Source: Selenomonas ruminantium subsp. ruminantium ATCC 12561 (GTDB lineage Bacteria; Bacillota; Negativicutes; Selenomonadales; Selenomonadaceae). Taken from it: a DNA stretch of 64,000 nt. This document shows, piece after piece, positions 46,249 to 54,992 of the stretch. The stretch lies in the NCBI RefSeq assembly GCF_000424065.1, contig NZ_AUJE01000002.1, forward strand, positions 62,001 to 126,000. The letters are read 5' to 3'. The notes under the pieces were generated by a model that saw nothing but the letters and a program-made list of their open reading frames with translations, was not told where the DNA came from and did not search any database. The first letter of the stretch is position 1, and every line of letters begins with the position of its first letter. The position numbers and the translations under genes were made by a program.

Positions 46249-47106
46249 TTGCATTTTTCGACAATATATCCTGATTTTTATGCGGATTTTTGCTGTAAGG
46301 CCGACAAATGTCAGCATACCTGCTGTGCCGGCTGGGAAATTGATATTGACCCGTCAACAGCGGCCAAATATCAGCAGCTTGAAGGCGCGTTAGGCGGGAA
46401 AATCCGGCAGAATATCGTTGAAGTCGATGGTATCTGGCAATTTCGTCTGGGTGAGGGCGATCGCTGTCCGTTCCTGCGTGAGGATGGTTTATGTGAACTT
46501 ATCCGTACGGCCGATGAATCCATACTTTGTGACATTTGTACGAATCATCCGCGTTTTTTCGTGACTTTAGGCGATTATGAGTTGGCTGGGGTGGGGCTTA
46601 GCTGTGAAAAAAGCTGCGAGTTATTATTAGCGGATACAGCGTCGTTAGGCTTTCAGTTGGAAAATGGCGAGAAAATGTCGCTCAACGAACTATTGCAGCG
46701 ACTATCGTTGCCGGCAGATGACGAGGATTTATGCTACCAGGCAGGTCTTACGCCTGATGATGCAGCTTTTGTGCTCGACTGCCTGCAAAAGACGGAGCCG
46801 ATTGATGCAGAGTGGACGGCACAACTGGCGCGGCTGCGTTCCGAACAGTTTGCGATTGGTGTTGAGGTCCCGCAGGTTTTTGACCGCATCTATCAATACA
46901 TTCTTTATCGTGCACTGGAGCATGTGCCGCAGTATGGCTGGGGAACGGTGCTTTCCTATGCTCAGTTGAATGCCGATTTTATCTATTTGACGTATTGTTT
47001 TACCGGGCAGCTGGGTGAGTCCATACGTCGCTGGTCGGAGCAGATTGAGTACAGCACGGAGAATGTCCAAATTCTTTTGGAAGCACTTTCTGCTGGAGGA
47101 GCGTAA
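46249..47106 (+). CDS. fliB: FliB-family flagellin lysine-N-methylase
   Basis: 285 residues, cysteine-rich N-terminus: ADFCCKADKCQHTCCAGWEI, then DRCPFLREDGLCEL and ESILCDICTNHPRFF, the metal-cluster pattern of FliB. FliB methylates surface lysines of flagellin. It is shorter than the roughly 400-residue enterobacterial form. TTG start at 46249, eight bases after TTGGAGGA. No other flagellar gene is in the window; the chemoreceptor at 16 kb fits a motile cell. Confidence 0.75.
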   Translation: MHFSTIYPDFYADFCCKADKCQHTCCAGWEIDIDPSTAAKYQQLEGALGGKIRQNIVEVDGIWQFRLGEGDRCPFLREDGLCELIRTADESILCDICTNHPRFFVTLGDYELAGVGLSCEKSCELLLADTASLGFQLENGEKMSLNELLQRLSLPADDEDLCYQAGLTPDDAAFVLDCLQKTEPIDAEWTAQLARLRSEQFAIGVEVPQVFDRIYQYILYRALEHVPQYGWGTVLSYAQLNADFIYLTYCFTGQLGESIRRWSEQIEYSTENVQILLEALSAGGA

Positions 47107-47185
47107 TTTATTCGAAAAAAGCAGGTAAAAGCCGGTATCATAGCGAATACAATTAACGGTATTTTTACGAATAGAAAGGCGTGGT

Positions 47186-48862
47186 ATGGTGAAATCGTTC
47201 AAGAAAAAACTGTTGATTGGTGCATTGTCGGCTATGGTCTGCTGTAGTTTTGCCTATGAGGCAGAGGCGGCGAGCCGTGCGGAAATCAGCCAGATTGCCG
47301 TGAATCAGAAGGGGAGTAACTTTCAGTATTGGAATAAGGATGCTGCCTCCTATCAGGTGCTTACGAATTATGTGAAGGACATTACGGATAAGAGCAGTAA
47401 AAATTATATTCCCGAGAAAGACCGCGTAGCGGTGTTTGATATGGATGGTACGATTCTCTGTGAGACGGCACCCTATTATCTGTCGCAAATGTTGATTGTT
47501 GACCGTACACTTCATGATAAGACGTTTACCCCACAGGCAGATGATGAAAAGTTCGCGCGGCAGCTTGAGACGTGGCTCAAGGACAAGTCTGCTGTCAGCA
47601 AGCCGGGCAGCAGTACCCCGCATTTTGCTTCGGTCTTTAATGGGATGACGGCACCGGAATTTAATGCCTATGTGAAAAACTTTATGGGCAAGCCGGTGGA
47701 AGGATTAAGCAATATGGCCTGGGGCGAGGCCTTTTATCTGCCGATGGTCGAGGTCATCAAATACTTGCAGGCCAATAAGTTTGCGGTATATGTTGTCTCC
47801 GGCTCCGAACGTCAGCTCGTGCGCCAGCTTGTTTCGGATATGCTCGCGATTCCGGAAGGAAATATCATTGGCACGGATATGGAAATTTTGGCGGCCCATC
47901 AGGGGGATACCGATGGGCTAAAATACATGTATCGTCATGATGATTATTTGGTGCGCGGCGGCTTCCAACACAAAAACCTGCAGATGAATAAGGTGACAGC
48001 TATTGCTCGGGAAATTGGCAAGCAGCCGGTGTTGGCCTTTGGCAATTCCAAAGATGATGCCAGTATGTTAAATTATGCCATCAGCGGGAATAAATACAAA
48101 AGCGCTGCCTTCTTTGTTCTCTGTGATGACCAGACGCGGGAACTCGGTGATTTGGATAAGGCTGAAAAATGCCGGCAGCTTGCCGCGCAAAACGGCTGGA
48201 ACACCATTTCCATGCGGGATGATTTCAAGACGATATATGGAGAGGACATAAAGCGTACGGCAGCACCGTCCTCTGCGAAAAAAGAGCTGGCAGCCAAGGA
48301 TAAGTCGGTAGATTATATGGTTTTCGTCAACAAAACCCATAAGCTGCCGGATGATTATGAGGCAAAACTGCCGTTGATAACGGTAAAGAATTCGTTTGGC
48401 AAGGAGTTCCAGATTGAGCCGGAAACGTATCGGCATTTTGAGCAGCTGCGCACGGCGCTGAAACAGAAGGGGATTCAGGTTGAACTCGATTCAGTATATC
48501 GGAGCGTAGCCCGCCAAAAGGAAATCGTGGCCGAATTTACCCAAAAGTATGGGGCCGATTATGTAAAGCAGTATGTAGCGGTTCCAGGTTATTCCGAGCA
48601 CCATACGGGACTGGCTGTGGATATCTGTTTGGTCGTGGATGGAAAGATTATTGATGATAACGATGAAATGATAGCGCAGAAGGAAATTTTTGCGCAGATA
48701 CATCCATTGCTGGCGGACTATGGTTTCATCCTGCGTTATCCGCAGGGAAAAGAAAACCTCACAGGATATAGTTACGAGCCTTGGCATTTCCGCTATGTTG
48801 GCCAGGAGACAGCGAAAAAAATCAGCGGTGCAGGCTTGGTCATGGAAGAATATATGAAGTAA
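47186..48862 (+). CDS. Exported HAD phosphatase fused to VanY-type D,D-carboxypeptidase
   Basis: 558 residues. Signal peptide at 1-29 (KKKLLIGALSAMVCCSFAYEAEA). Residues about 75-330 form a HAD-type phosphatase: AVFDMDGTI with D85/D87, VVSGSERQLVRQL and LAFGNSKDDASML. From about 405 a VanY peptidase: S470-x-H472-x-x-G475-x-A477-x-D479 in the GYSEHHTGLAVDI stretch and E531-P-W-H534, the zinc and catalytic residues. It would act in the periplasm on peptidoglycan stem peptides while also hydrolysing a phosphate ester. This two-enzyme fusion is unusual to me. Confidence 0.85.
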   Translation: MVKSFKKKLLIGALSAMVCCSFAYEAEAASRAEISQIAVNQKGSNFQYWNKDAASYQVLTNYVKDITDKSSKNYIPEKDRVAVFDMDGTILCETAPYYLSQMLIVDRTLHDKTFTPQADDEKFARQLETWLKDKSAVSKPGSSTPHFASVFNGMTAPEFNAYVKNFMGKPVEGLSNMAWGEAFYLPMVEVIKYLQANKFAVYVVSGSERQLVRQLVSDMLAIPEGNIIGTDMEILAAHQGDTDGLKYMYRHDDYLVRGGFQHKNLQMNKVTAIAREIGKQPVLAFGNSKDDASMLNYAISGNKYKSAAFFVLCDDQTRELGDLDKAEKCRQLAAQNGWNTISMRDDFKTIYGEDIKRTAAPSSAKKELAAKDKSVDYMVFVNKTHKLPDDYEAKLPLITVKNSFGKEFQIEPETYRHFEQLRTALKQKGIQVELDSVYRSVARQKEIVAEFTQKYGADYVKQYVAVPGYSEHHTGLAVDICLVVDGKIIDDNDEMIAQKEIFAQIHPLLADYGFILRYPQGKENLTGYSYEPWHFRYVGQETAKKISGAGLVMEEYMK

Positions 48863-48871
48863 ATATTTTAT

Positions 48872-48917
48872 AGCAAAAGGACAGCTGGTTCGTTTCCGAT
48901 ACAGCTGTCTTTTTGCT
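48872..48917 (+). terminator. Terminator after the HAD-VanY gene
   Basis: AGCAAAAGGACAGCTG / CAGCTGTCTTTTTGCT: a 16-bp stem with one mismatched pair and a 14-base loop, its descending arm carrying TTTTT. Confidence 0.85.
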
Positions 48918-48942
48918 TGGGTTATGCTTATGTAGATGGGGA

Positions 48943-49500
48943 TTATGCTTTGCAAATGCTGTCTATCCAATTAAAGAGTTCCGGCAGGTCGTAGTCACCG
49001 GCATGGCCGCGGTTCCATGGCGAGTAGAAATTTACATCTACGCCGCTGTTTTGCAGTTTCAGTGCCAGAATGGCCGGAATCGCCAGTGCCGTATCACGGT
49101 CGATGGCACCATGGCGAATGCGGAAGTGTTTGGCTGTCACAGCCTTGCCGTTGCCGATGAAATTCATGGGATTCATGAGTTTTATGGTTTCGCTGTCGGC
49201 CATTTCGCCTGTTTTGCTTTCGTACTGCTTAGAGATAGCCGAAAAATGCTTGGGCGTATTGTTTTCGGTGCCAAACTCGTCATTTTCCGCTGAACTTAAA
49301 TTCAGCTTGTCAAAGGCAGGGGCAGCTTTCATGCGGGTGGCTACGGCAGGGTAGGCGTCCAAATCCACATCTACGACTTTGCCGTTTTTCACCTTTACCC
49401 AACTGGCAGAGGAAACATCAAGGCCACGGCTCAGTGCATCCTGTGCCGATTGCATATACTTGCCTTTGATGTAATCGCTGGAGGCAAAATATCGTCCCGT
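48943..49500 (-). pseudogene. Truncated alpha/beta-hydrolase (tannase/esterase-like), C-terminal part
   Basis: The intact C-terminal about 180 residues read like a tannase- or feruloyl-esterase-type hydrolase: MNPMNFIGNGKAVTAKHFRI, RHGAIDRDTALAIPAILALK and WNRGHAGDYDLPELFNWI hold the catalytic acid and histidine regions. Upstream of about 49500 the minus-strand frame stays open but runs into sequence that codes for LysR on the other strand, so the N-terminal half with the nucleophile serine and any signal peptide is gone. Confidence 0.7.
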
Positions 49501-50316
49501 CTGTTTATATCCCAGTCGTCTCTTTCCAAGCACATCAGTCAGTTGGAAAAAGAAGTAGGGGTACCGCTTTTTGACCGTACCGGGCGGACGCTGCATATTA
49601 CCACGGCGGGGATGGACTTTGCTGAATTTGCCAGGGAAACCGTAAGTAACGCAGACGCTGTCCTGCGGCGCCTGCACGATAAAACACCTTATACGGCGAC
49701 CTTGAATATAGGAACGATTCCTGTACTTTCGCAGTATGGGCTGCATACAAAGCTATTGACTTTTCAAGAAAAAAATCCCCATATCCAGCTCAACCTTGTT
49801 GAGGATAGGGGAGAGGAAATCCTGCGTATGCTCGATGGTGAATTGGTGGAATTAGCTGTGTTGCGTGCGAGCAGTCTGCCGGATGACCGCTATAAAACAT
49901 TAACGCTGGGCACAGATAAGCTGGTGCTGGTTTGCAGCAGGACACATCCCTTGGCTGCATCAGCAGAAGTCCATCTCAAGGACTTTCAGCAGGAGGACTT
50001 TATCCTGCTGGATATGGGGCAAAACTTCGCGGATTCGGTCTATCATGCTTGCGCGCGTGAAGGTTTTGCACCGCATATTCGGCAAAGATTTACCCGAATG
50101 GAAACCATCCTGGGTTATGTGGCTGCCGGCGCTGGTGTATCGCTGCTGATGGAAAAGGAATTGACGGCGTTTAACCTGCAAAATATTGAAGTCAAAAAAT
50201 TATCGCCGGCCATTTCCGGCAGCATTGCGCTGGTATTTCCGCATGGGCGTCATTTGTCACCGGCGGCTGCTGCTTTGCGGAGCTTTTTAGAAAATTTCAC
50301 AGGGAAAAACAGGTAA
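49501..50316 (+). pseudogene. LysR-family regulator lacking its first N-terminal residues
   Basis: From LFISQSSLSKHISQLEKEVG onward the protein is a normal LysR: the recognition helix, TGRTLHITTAGMDFAEFAR, and an effector domain to residue about 270. The first 25 or so residues, which begin the helix-turn-helix, are missing; the frame upstream instead encodes sequence from the esterase gene's complement. The divergent promoter region between the two genes is lost too. A start at a TTG (49450) could give a protein with a substitute N-terminus, but normal DNA binding is doubtful. Confidence 0.7.
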
Positions 50317-50369
50317 TTTAGAGAATAGTATCATGGTGAGAAATTATCTGTGAGAAAGGACTGATGTTC

Positions 50370-51155
50370 ATGAACAAAAAAATACGTGTTTTCTTGTGTT
50401 GGGCTGTGCTGATGTTGCTGACTATTGGAACGGTTTTTGCAGGGCATTTGGAAGATATTGCCGCCAGAGGTACTATCCGTATTGGGACAACAGGTGATTA
50501 CATTCCGATGTCTTATCTGAATCCCCAGACAGGCGCATACGAGGGCATTGATGCCGAGTTATCGCAGCTGATTGCCGACTCTCTGGGCGTGAAAATCGAG
50601 TATGTGCCCACGAGTTGGCCAACCCTTACCGCAGATACGCTGGCCGGAAAATTTGATATCGCCCTGTGTGGTATCTCCAGAAACTATGCAAGAGCTAAGA
50701 CCATGGCCATGTCGGATGCCTATGGTGAAGGTGTTTTCGGCAAAACCATTCTGTGCCGGAAAAGCGACGCCAAGAAATATCAAAGCCTTGCTGATATTGA
50801 CAAGCCGGAGGTGCGTGTCATGATTAATCCCGGCGGCACCAATGAAAAATTCGCCCATGCAAATCTTAAAAAGGCAAAACTGATTGTTCATCAGGAAAAT
50901 GCCGATATTCCCCGGCAGGTGGCGGAGGGCAATGCTGACATCATGATAACGGAAACCGTGGAGGCCGCCCGTTATATTGAATTGAATGATAAACTCGCGG
51001 CTCCGCTGATGAAAGCACCGTTCACCCGTCATTCCTGCGGTATACTCATGCAAAAAGGCGACCAGGAGTTTTTGAACTACATCAACTTTGTTTTGGCAGA
51101 ACTGAAAATGGACGGAACCCTGGCAAAGCTGGAGAAGAAATACCTATATAAGTAA
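50370..51155 (+). CDS. PheC-like periplasmic cyclohexadienyl/arogenate dehydratase (SBP_bac_3 fold)
   Basis: 261 residues with a signal peptide (IRVFLCWAVLMLLTIGTVFA). The body has the solute-binding fold: GTIRIGTTGDYIPMSYLNP, EYVPTSWPTLTADTLAGKFD and MINPGGTNEKFAHANLKKAK. These match the cyclohexadienyl dehydratase PheC more closely than amino-acid-binding proteins, and the acidic segment MITETVEAARYI keeps the glutamate region used in catalysis. It would make phenylalanine (or phenylpyruvate) in the periplasm. No ABC transporter genes are nearby, which also argues against a transport role. ATG at 50370 is nine bases from AAAGGA; 50364 is an alternative. Confidence 0.65.
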   Translation: MNKKIRVFLCWAVLMLLTIGTVFAGHLEDIAARGTIRIGTTGDYIPMSYLNPQTGAYEGIDAELSQLIADSLGVKIEYVPTSWPTLTADTLAGKFDIALCGISRNYARAKTMAMSDAYGEGVFGKTILCRKSDAKKYQSLADIDKPEVRVMINPGGTNEKFAHANLKKAKLIVHQENADIPRQVAEGNADIMITETVEAARYIELNDKLAAPLMKAPFTRHSCGILMQKGDQEFLNYINFVLAELKMDGTLAKLEKKYLYK

Positions 51156-51606
51156 GAAGCTGGAGAGATACTGTATGGAATTTTAGGGATTTATCCGGCG
51201 TAAACAGGTAAAAGCGTTGCGAGGTATTTTATGCCTATTTTCAGGACTGGGAAAATTTAACGCCACCATCGGGAAAGTTTTGGGGAGGAGAATCCGCTTG
51301 CCAAAAAGAAATATACTAGGACAAAAGTTGTTTTGGTTCTTGACAATGGCTTTTCAAAGCGAGAAAGAATAAAAACCAATATGCCCCCTACTATTCTCAA
51401 GGGGGCTTCGGAATTATTGCCGACAGAGGCCAATATGTACCTTTAAAAAGAACTCCTCCACTTTCTGTTTTGTTAAGCGGACAGCCGAGAAGCCAGCAAC
51501 TACAAGGACGTATGCTGATTTTTGTCTGACCTTGGGCAAAAAGGGCGTACAGTTCCAGATTGTGCGTCGGAGAGTGACCGAACGGCACCTCAAGGAGGTT
51601 TTCATC
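51156..51606. other. 450-bp gap with a terminator-like hairpin
   Basis: No open gene with a start and ribosome site until 51607. A GC-rich hairpin GCCCCC / GGGGGC at 51383-51406 with 12-base loop is followed by TTCGG, so it is only a weak terminator. A TTGACA at about 51340 has no good -10. The end carries AAGGAGG for the next gene. Confidence 0.45.
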
Positions 51607-53187
51607 ATGTCTTTTTGGGATATGCTACCGATTTCGAAGGAAATCCGTAAAAAGGAAGAACGTGTTAAGCAGTTGATGGATGATATTGATGCTTTAAGAA
51701 AAGGCTTTATCGAAATGCAACTGCAATACAAGGAAATAAAGGACGAGTATCAGCGACTTGACGACGGGTACGATGATTACGTTTCGAGAATAGAAACACA
51801 AAAGCAGCTCCTAAGGAAAGAAAAACAGGCATTAAAGGACAAACTTCAAAGAGATTGTGACGACCTGAAAAAGCAACGAGAGGAATTAAGGGTCAGCTAT
51901 AATACCGAACTTGAACAGAAGCAGGAAAAGCTCAGACAAGAGTGTGCCGACCTTATAAAGAAGAAGGATTACCTAGCTGACAACTATGCTGTTGAACTCG
52001 AAGAAACCCGGCAGAGAATAGAAAAAGAGCTGGAAAACGAGCACTGGGAACTTAAAGCAAGGATTGCGAGGGATAAAGAAGAAGTCATTGAATGGGACGA
52101 CAGGGTGCTGTTGCAGTCATTTGCTTTGTATAAGCCAAAATATCCCATGAGTTATTCACTGGAATATGAGGACTTGCTAAATGCTGTCAGAGAACGGCAA
52201 AAACAAATGATTAGAAATGACGCAGCCTGCATTTGCAGCACTACTTGGACTATCAACAACAGTAGGACAGCAGGTGATAAACTGATAAGGGATACGAAGA
52301 AGTTGCTGCTAAGGTCTTTCAACTTAGAGTGTGATGATATTGTTGGCAAGGTCAGTTACAGCAACCACGAAAGCTGTTTGAAACGCATGGAGAAATCATA
52401 CGAAACCATCAACAAATTGGGGAAAGTACACGCCATATACATAAACAGCGATTATTTGCAGTTAAAACGGGAAGAGATGTATCTGGCTTTGGAATATGCA
52501 CAAAAGAAAAAAGAAGAACGTGACCGCCAACGGGAGCTACGTGCCGAGGAACGGGAGAACCTTAGGATAAAGAAAGAGCTGGAGGCCGAGCGGGATAAGG
52601 TAAGGAAAGAGAAAAGCCATTACGAGAACGCACTGGAAGCTGCCAGACAACAAATCCGTGATATGGCAGAAGAGGAAAAGCAGGAACTCCTCGAAAGGAT
52701 TAGGGAGCTGGAGAATCACTTGCAGGAAGTAAACGACCACTTGAAAGATGTCGATTATCGGGAGGCGAATCAACGAGCCGGGTACGTTTATATCATCAGC
52801 AATATTGGCTCTTTCGGCGACGATGTATATAAAATCGGAATGACCAGACGACTCGACCCCATGGAACGAATCAATGAGCTTGGAAGTGCGTCCGTCCCGT
52901 TCAACTTTGATGTTCATGCGATGATATTCACCGATGACGCCCCAAAACTTGAAGCAGCATTGCACAGGGCGTTTGAAGACAAGAAGGTAAACATGGTGAA
53001 CACCCGCAGGGAATTCTTTAGGTGCTCCTTGGAAGAAATTAAGAAAGTTGTAAAAGAGAACTACGATGGCACGGCGGAATTCTATGAGACCGCCGACGCG
53101 GAGCAGTACAGGGAAAGTCTTCGTATGAGAGAGCAGATAAAAAACGAGATGGATAATATTGAATCAGACAATTTATGGCGGAGGTGA
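51607..53187 (+). CDS. Coiled-coil DUF4041 protein with C-terminal T5orf172 (GIY-YIG-like) domain
   Basis: 526 residues. A long coiled coil (about 10-175, for example KQLLRKEKQALKDKLQRDCD) leads into a DUF4041-like region (about 190-310, with LKRMEKSYETINKLGKVH), a second coiled coil to about 385, then a T5orf172 domain: AGYVYIISNIGSFGDDVYKI and GMTRRLDPMERINELG with EAALHRAFEDKKVN. T5orf172 is related to GIY-YIG nucleases and occurs in phage and mobile proteins. Function unknown. The ATG has AAGGAGG upstream. Codon use (AGG, CGA, GAC-rich) differs from nearby core genes. Two exported proteins follow within a few bases. Confidence 0.75.
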   Translation: MSFWDMLPISKEIRKKEERVKQLMDDIDALRKGFIEMQLQYKEIKDEYQRLDDGYDDYVSRIETQKQLLRKEKQALKDKLQRDCDDLKKQREELRVSYNTELEQKQEKLRQECADLIKKKDYLADNYAVELEETRQRIEKELENEHWELKARIARDKEEVIEWDDRVLLQSFALYKPKYPMSYSLEYEDLLNAVRERQKQMIRNDAACICSTTWTINNSRTAGDKLIRDTKKLLLRSFNLECDDIVGKVSYSNHESCLKRMEKSYETINKLGKVHAIYINSDYLQLKREEMYLALEYAQKKKEERDRQRELRAEERENLRIKKELEAERDKVRKEKSHYENALEAARQQIRDMAEEEKQELLERIRELENHLQEVNDHLKDVDYREANQRAGYVYIISNIGSFGDDVYKIGMTRRLDPMERINELGSASVPFNFDVHAMIFTDDAPKLEAALHRAFEDKKVNMVNTRREFFRCSLEEIKKVVKENYDGTAEFYETADAEQYRESLRMREQIKNEMDNIESDNLWRR

Positions 53188-53193
53188 ATCGAA

Positions 53194-54087
53194 ATGATAA
53201 GACGAATAGCCCTGCTGTGGGGACTGGCTTTTGTTCTGATGGTTCAGTCCATAGTATATGCAGTCCCCCATAACTGGCAATGGATTGAGTCCGATGATGA
53301 ATTTGGTTACTTTGTTGACATGGCAAATATCACCAAAACCACGAACTTCAATGGTAAAGTACGGGAGGCAGAACTATGGCTTAAAATGAAATATACCGCC
53401 AAAAGTGCAAAGGCCGTTCTCGAAGATTTTGACCACAGTTATATCAACGCAGATTTATTGGCAGACGACGGGGCGGGAATATTTAAGATAAAGCTGGACT
53501 TTCTACGGGGCTCGGTTCATGTGCTAAGCTCGTCCTTTCTGGATAAGAGCGGGAATGTCCTAGTAACCGACACGGACGCCTTCTATCAGTATGTCGATGT
53601 ACAGAGTTTTTATCGCCCTGTATTTACTTATGTGGAGAATCATTTGGCAGGGACTAACAGCTACTCCATATATAAAGACAAGAAAGCTAGACCGTGCGTT
53701 AATGCCAAAAACGTTGACGGCAATAAGGAATATACCGTTGTTAATCTTTGGCGGGCACATTATCTGAATAATGACGAAAGCAAAGCCGTAGTCCCTGTTT
53801 CGGTGTACACCTATGACGCCAACATGGAAAATGTGAGAACGTATTGCACGGATTGGTGCTATGACTTCAAAAACAATACTTATAATATTACAGCCGTAAT
53901 ACAAAGGAATAGCAATGATGAATGGGCTTATTACGATTTGGCAGATAACGGAGAAGTGTCCAAACCAACAGCCATTGTCCCGGATACGATAGGTGAGGCG
54001 ATAAAGAAACAGCTAATGAGCTTTGCCACGGGCCATAAGAAATTATTGCACCGATTGGACGGTGACGGATTAACGGTTGAGAGGTGA
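53194..54087 (+). CDS. Exported protein of unknown function (surface-adhesin-E-like N-terminal pattern)
   Basis: 297 residues with an N-terminal signal peptide (IALLWGLAFVLMVQSIVYA, cleavage near AVP). After it, WQWIESDDEFGYFVDMANIT and AELWLKMKYT resemble the repeated strand pattern of surface-adhesin-E-type domains, in which a two-part module of an exposed strand and a WxK strand is common. The C-terminal third has the same kind of pattern again (EWAYYDLADN, PDTIGEAI). It follows the DUF4041 gene by six bases and precedes a similar exported protein; transmembrane anchors are absent, so it is probably periplasmic or surface attached. Confidence 0.55.
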   Translation: MIRRIALLWGLAFVLMVQSIVYAVPHNWQWIESDDEFGYFVDMANITKTTNFNGKVREAELWLKMKYTAKSAKAVLEDFDHSYINADLLADDGAGIFKIKLDFLRGSVHVLSSSFLDKSGNVLVTDTDAFYQYVDVQSFYRPVFTYVENHLAGTNSYSIYKDKKARPCVNAKNVDGNKEYTVVNLWRAHYLNNDESKAVVPVSVYTYDANMENVRTYCTDWCYDFKNNTYNITAVIQRNSNDEWAYYDLADNGEVSKPTAIVPDTIGEAIKKQLMSFATGHKKLLHRLDGDGLTVER

Positions 54088-54093
54088 TTTGTT

Positions 54094-54798
54094 GTGAGGA
54101 AAGTTATTCATATGGGGCTTATTCTAGGGATTATACTGTCTGGATTGGCTTTTATGAATGGTATTATCGAGGCGGGAGGAACCCGATGGCACGTTATTCT
54201 GACGAGAGGGCAGGATACGGTAGCCGTTGATACGGAAACCATTGAATACGACAAGGGCGCTAATACTTTATCGTACTGGACGCAAACAAGGAGTCTGACA
54301 AGAGCAGGCACGTATATGGAAACACGGGATTTCTATGTATTGAACTTTAAGGATAGGACAACTACGCTAAAAAGGGTACTTACCTATATAGGGGATAAAG
54401 TAGAGGATACCGATGGTAAAGGGCAGGACGTAGTAAGCCCTGTATTACCGGACTCGATTGAAAATTTCGTTGTTGAGTATGCCCATAGAATCATGAATAC
54501 CCCAAAAGTATTCCCAACGCCTGTCGGTCAGTGGAACTGGGTGTTATCTACGGATAAGTACACGTGTACGATAAGCCCTGACGCTTTTGTAGATGACTCT
54601 GGCTACTACAATGTGTATATTCGAAAATCCTATTTAAGCGGCTTACAGAATTATGCCTTATACCGCTTTGATTTTTCAAACGACAGGATTATAGAAAAAG
54701 ATTTCCTTGGTAACGTAAGCTATAAGGATATTATTCCAGAGTCCATTGACGAAAAGATTTATAAAGCAGCGTATGAACTTTATGTGAAAAAGCAATAA
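54094..54798 (+). CDS. Second exported protein of the same kind
   Basis: 234 residues. GTG start behind GAGAGGTG. Hydrophobic N-terminal segment (IHMGLILGIILSGLAFMNGI) suggests a signal peptide. The mature part has VAVDTETIEYDKGANTLSYW and motifs PDSIENFV and PESIDEKIYKAAYEL that echo PDTIGEAI in the preceding gene, so the two probably share a domain type. No function is known to me. It closes the three-gene unit that begins at 51607. Confidence 0.55.
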   Translation: MRKVIHMGLILGIILSGLAFMNGIIEAGGTRWHVILTRGQDTVAVDTETIEYDKGANTLSYWTQTRSLTRAGTYMETRDFYVLNFKDRTTTLKRVLTYIGDKVEDTDGKGQDVVSPVLPDSIENFVVEYAHRIMNTPKVFPTPVGQWNWVLSTDKYTCTISPDAFVDDSGYYNVYIRKSYLSGLQNYALYRFDFSNDRIIEKDFLGNVSYKDIIPESIDEKIYKAAYELYVKKQ

Positions 54799-54992
54799 AA
54801 AGAGGGTAACGCCGTTATTGAAGTTGGCTTCTTTTGATATGGGAAAGACTCCCAGAGCGTCGGTCTTGAGCCGAATTTCTGATGTCTTTTTTGTTCGCCC
54901 GCCTTAACTTAACGGCATTCAGTCAAGGGCGGTGTGCGATTTTGGTCGCTTAGTTCTTAACTTAATGACAGTGGGCTGTAAGGCTGCCTTTT

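Noticed and set aside
50370-51155. Simple ABC amino-acid-binding protein
   Set aside because: The WPTL and NPGGTNEKFA segments fit PheC better, and no permease or ATPase genes adjoin; still possible, so confidence is moderate.
54799-54992. 194-bp region with TTAACTTAA occurring twice, considered as an attachment site or a second omega RNA
   Set aside because: The repeats are short, no integrase or IscB gene adjoins, and no clear fold was seen, so I leave it without a call.
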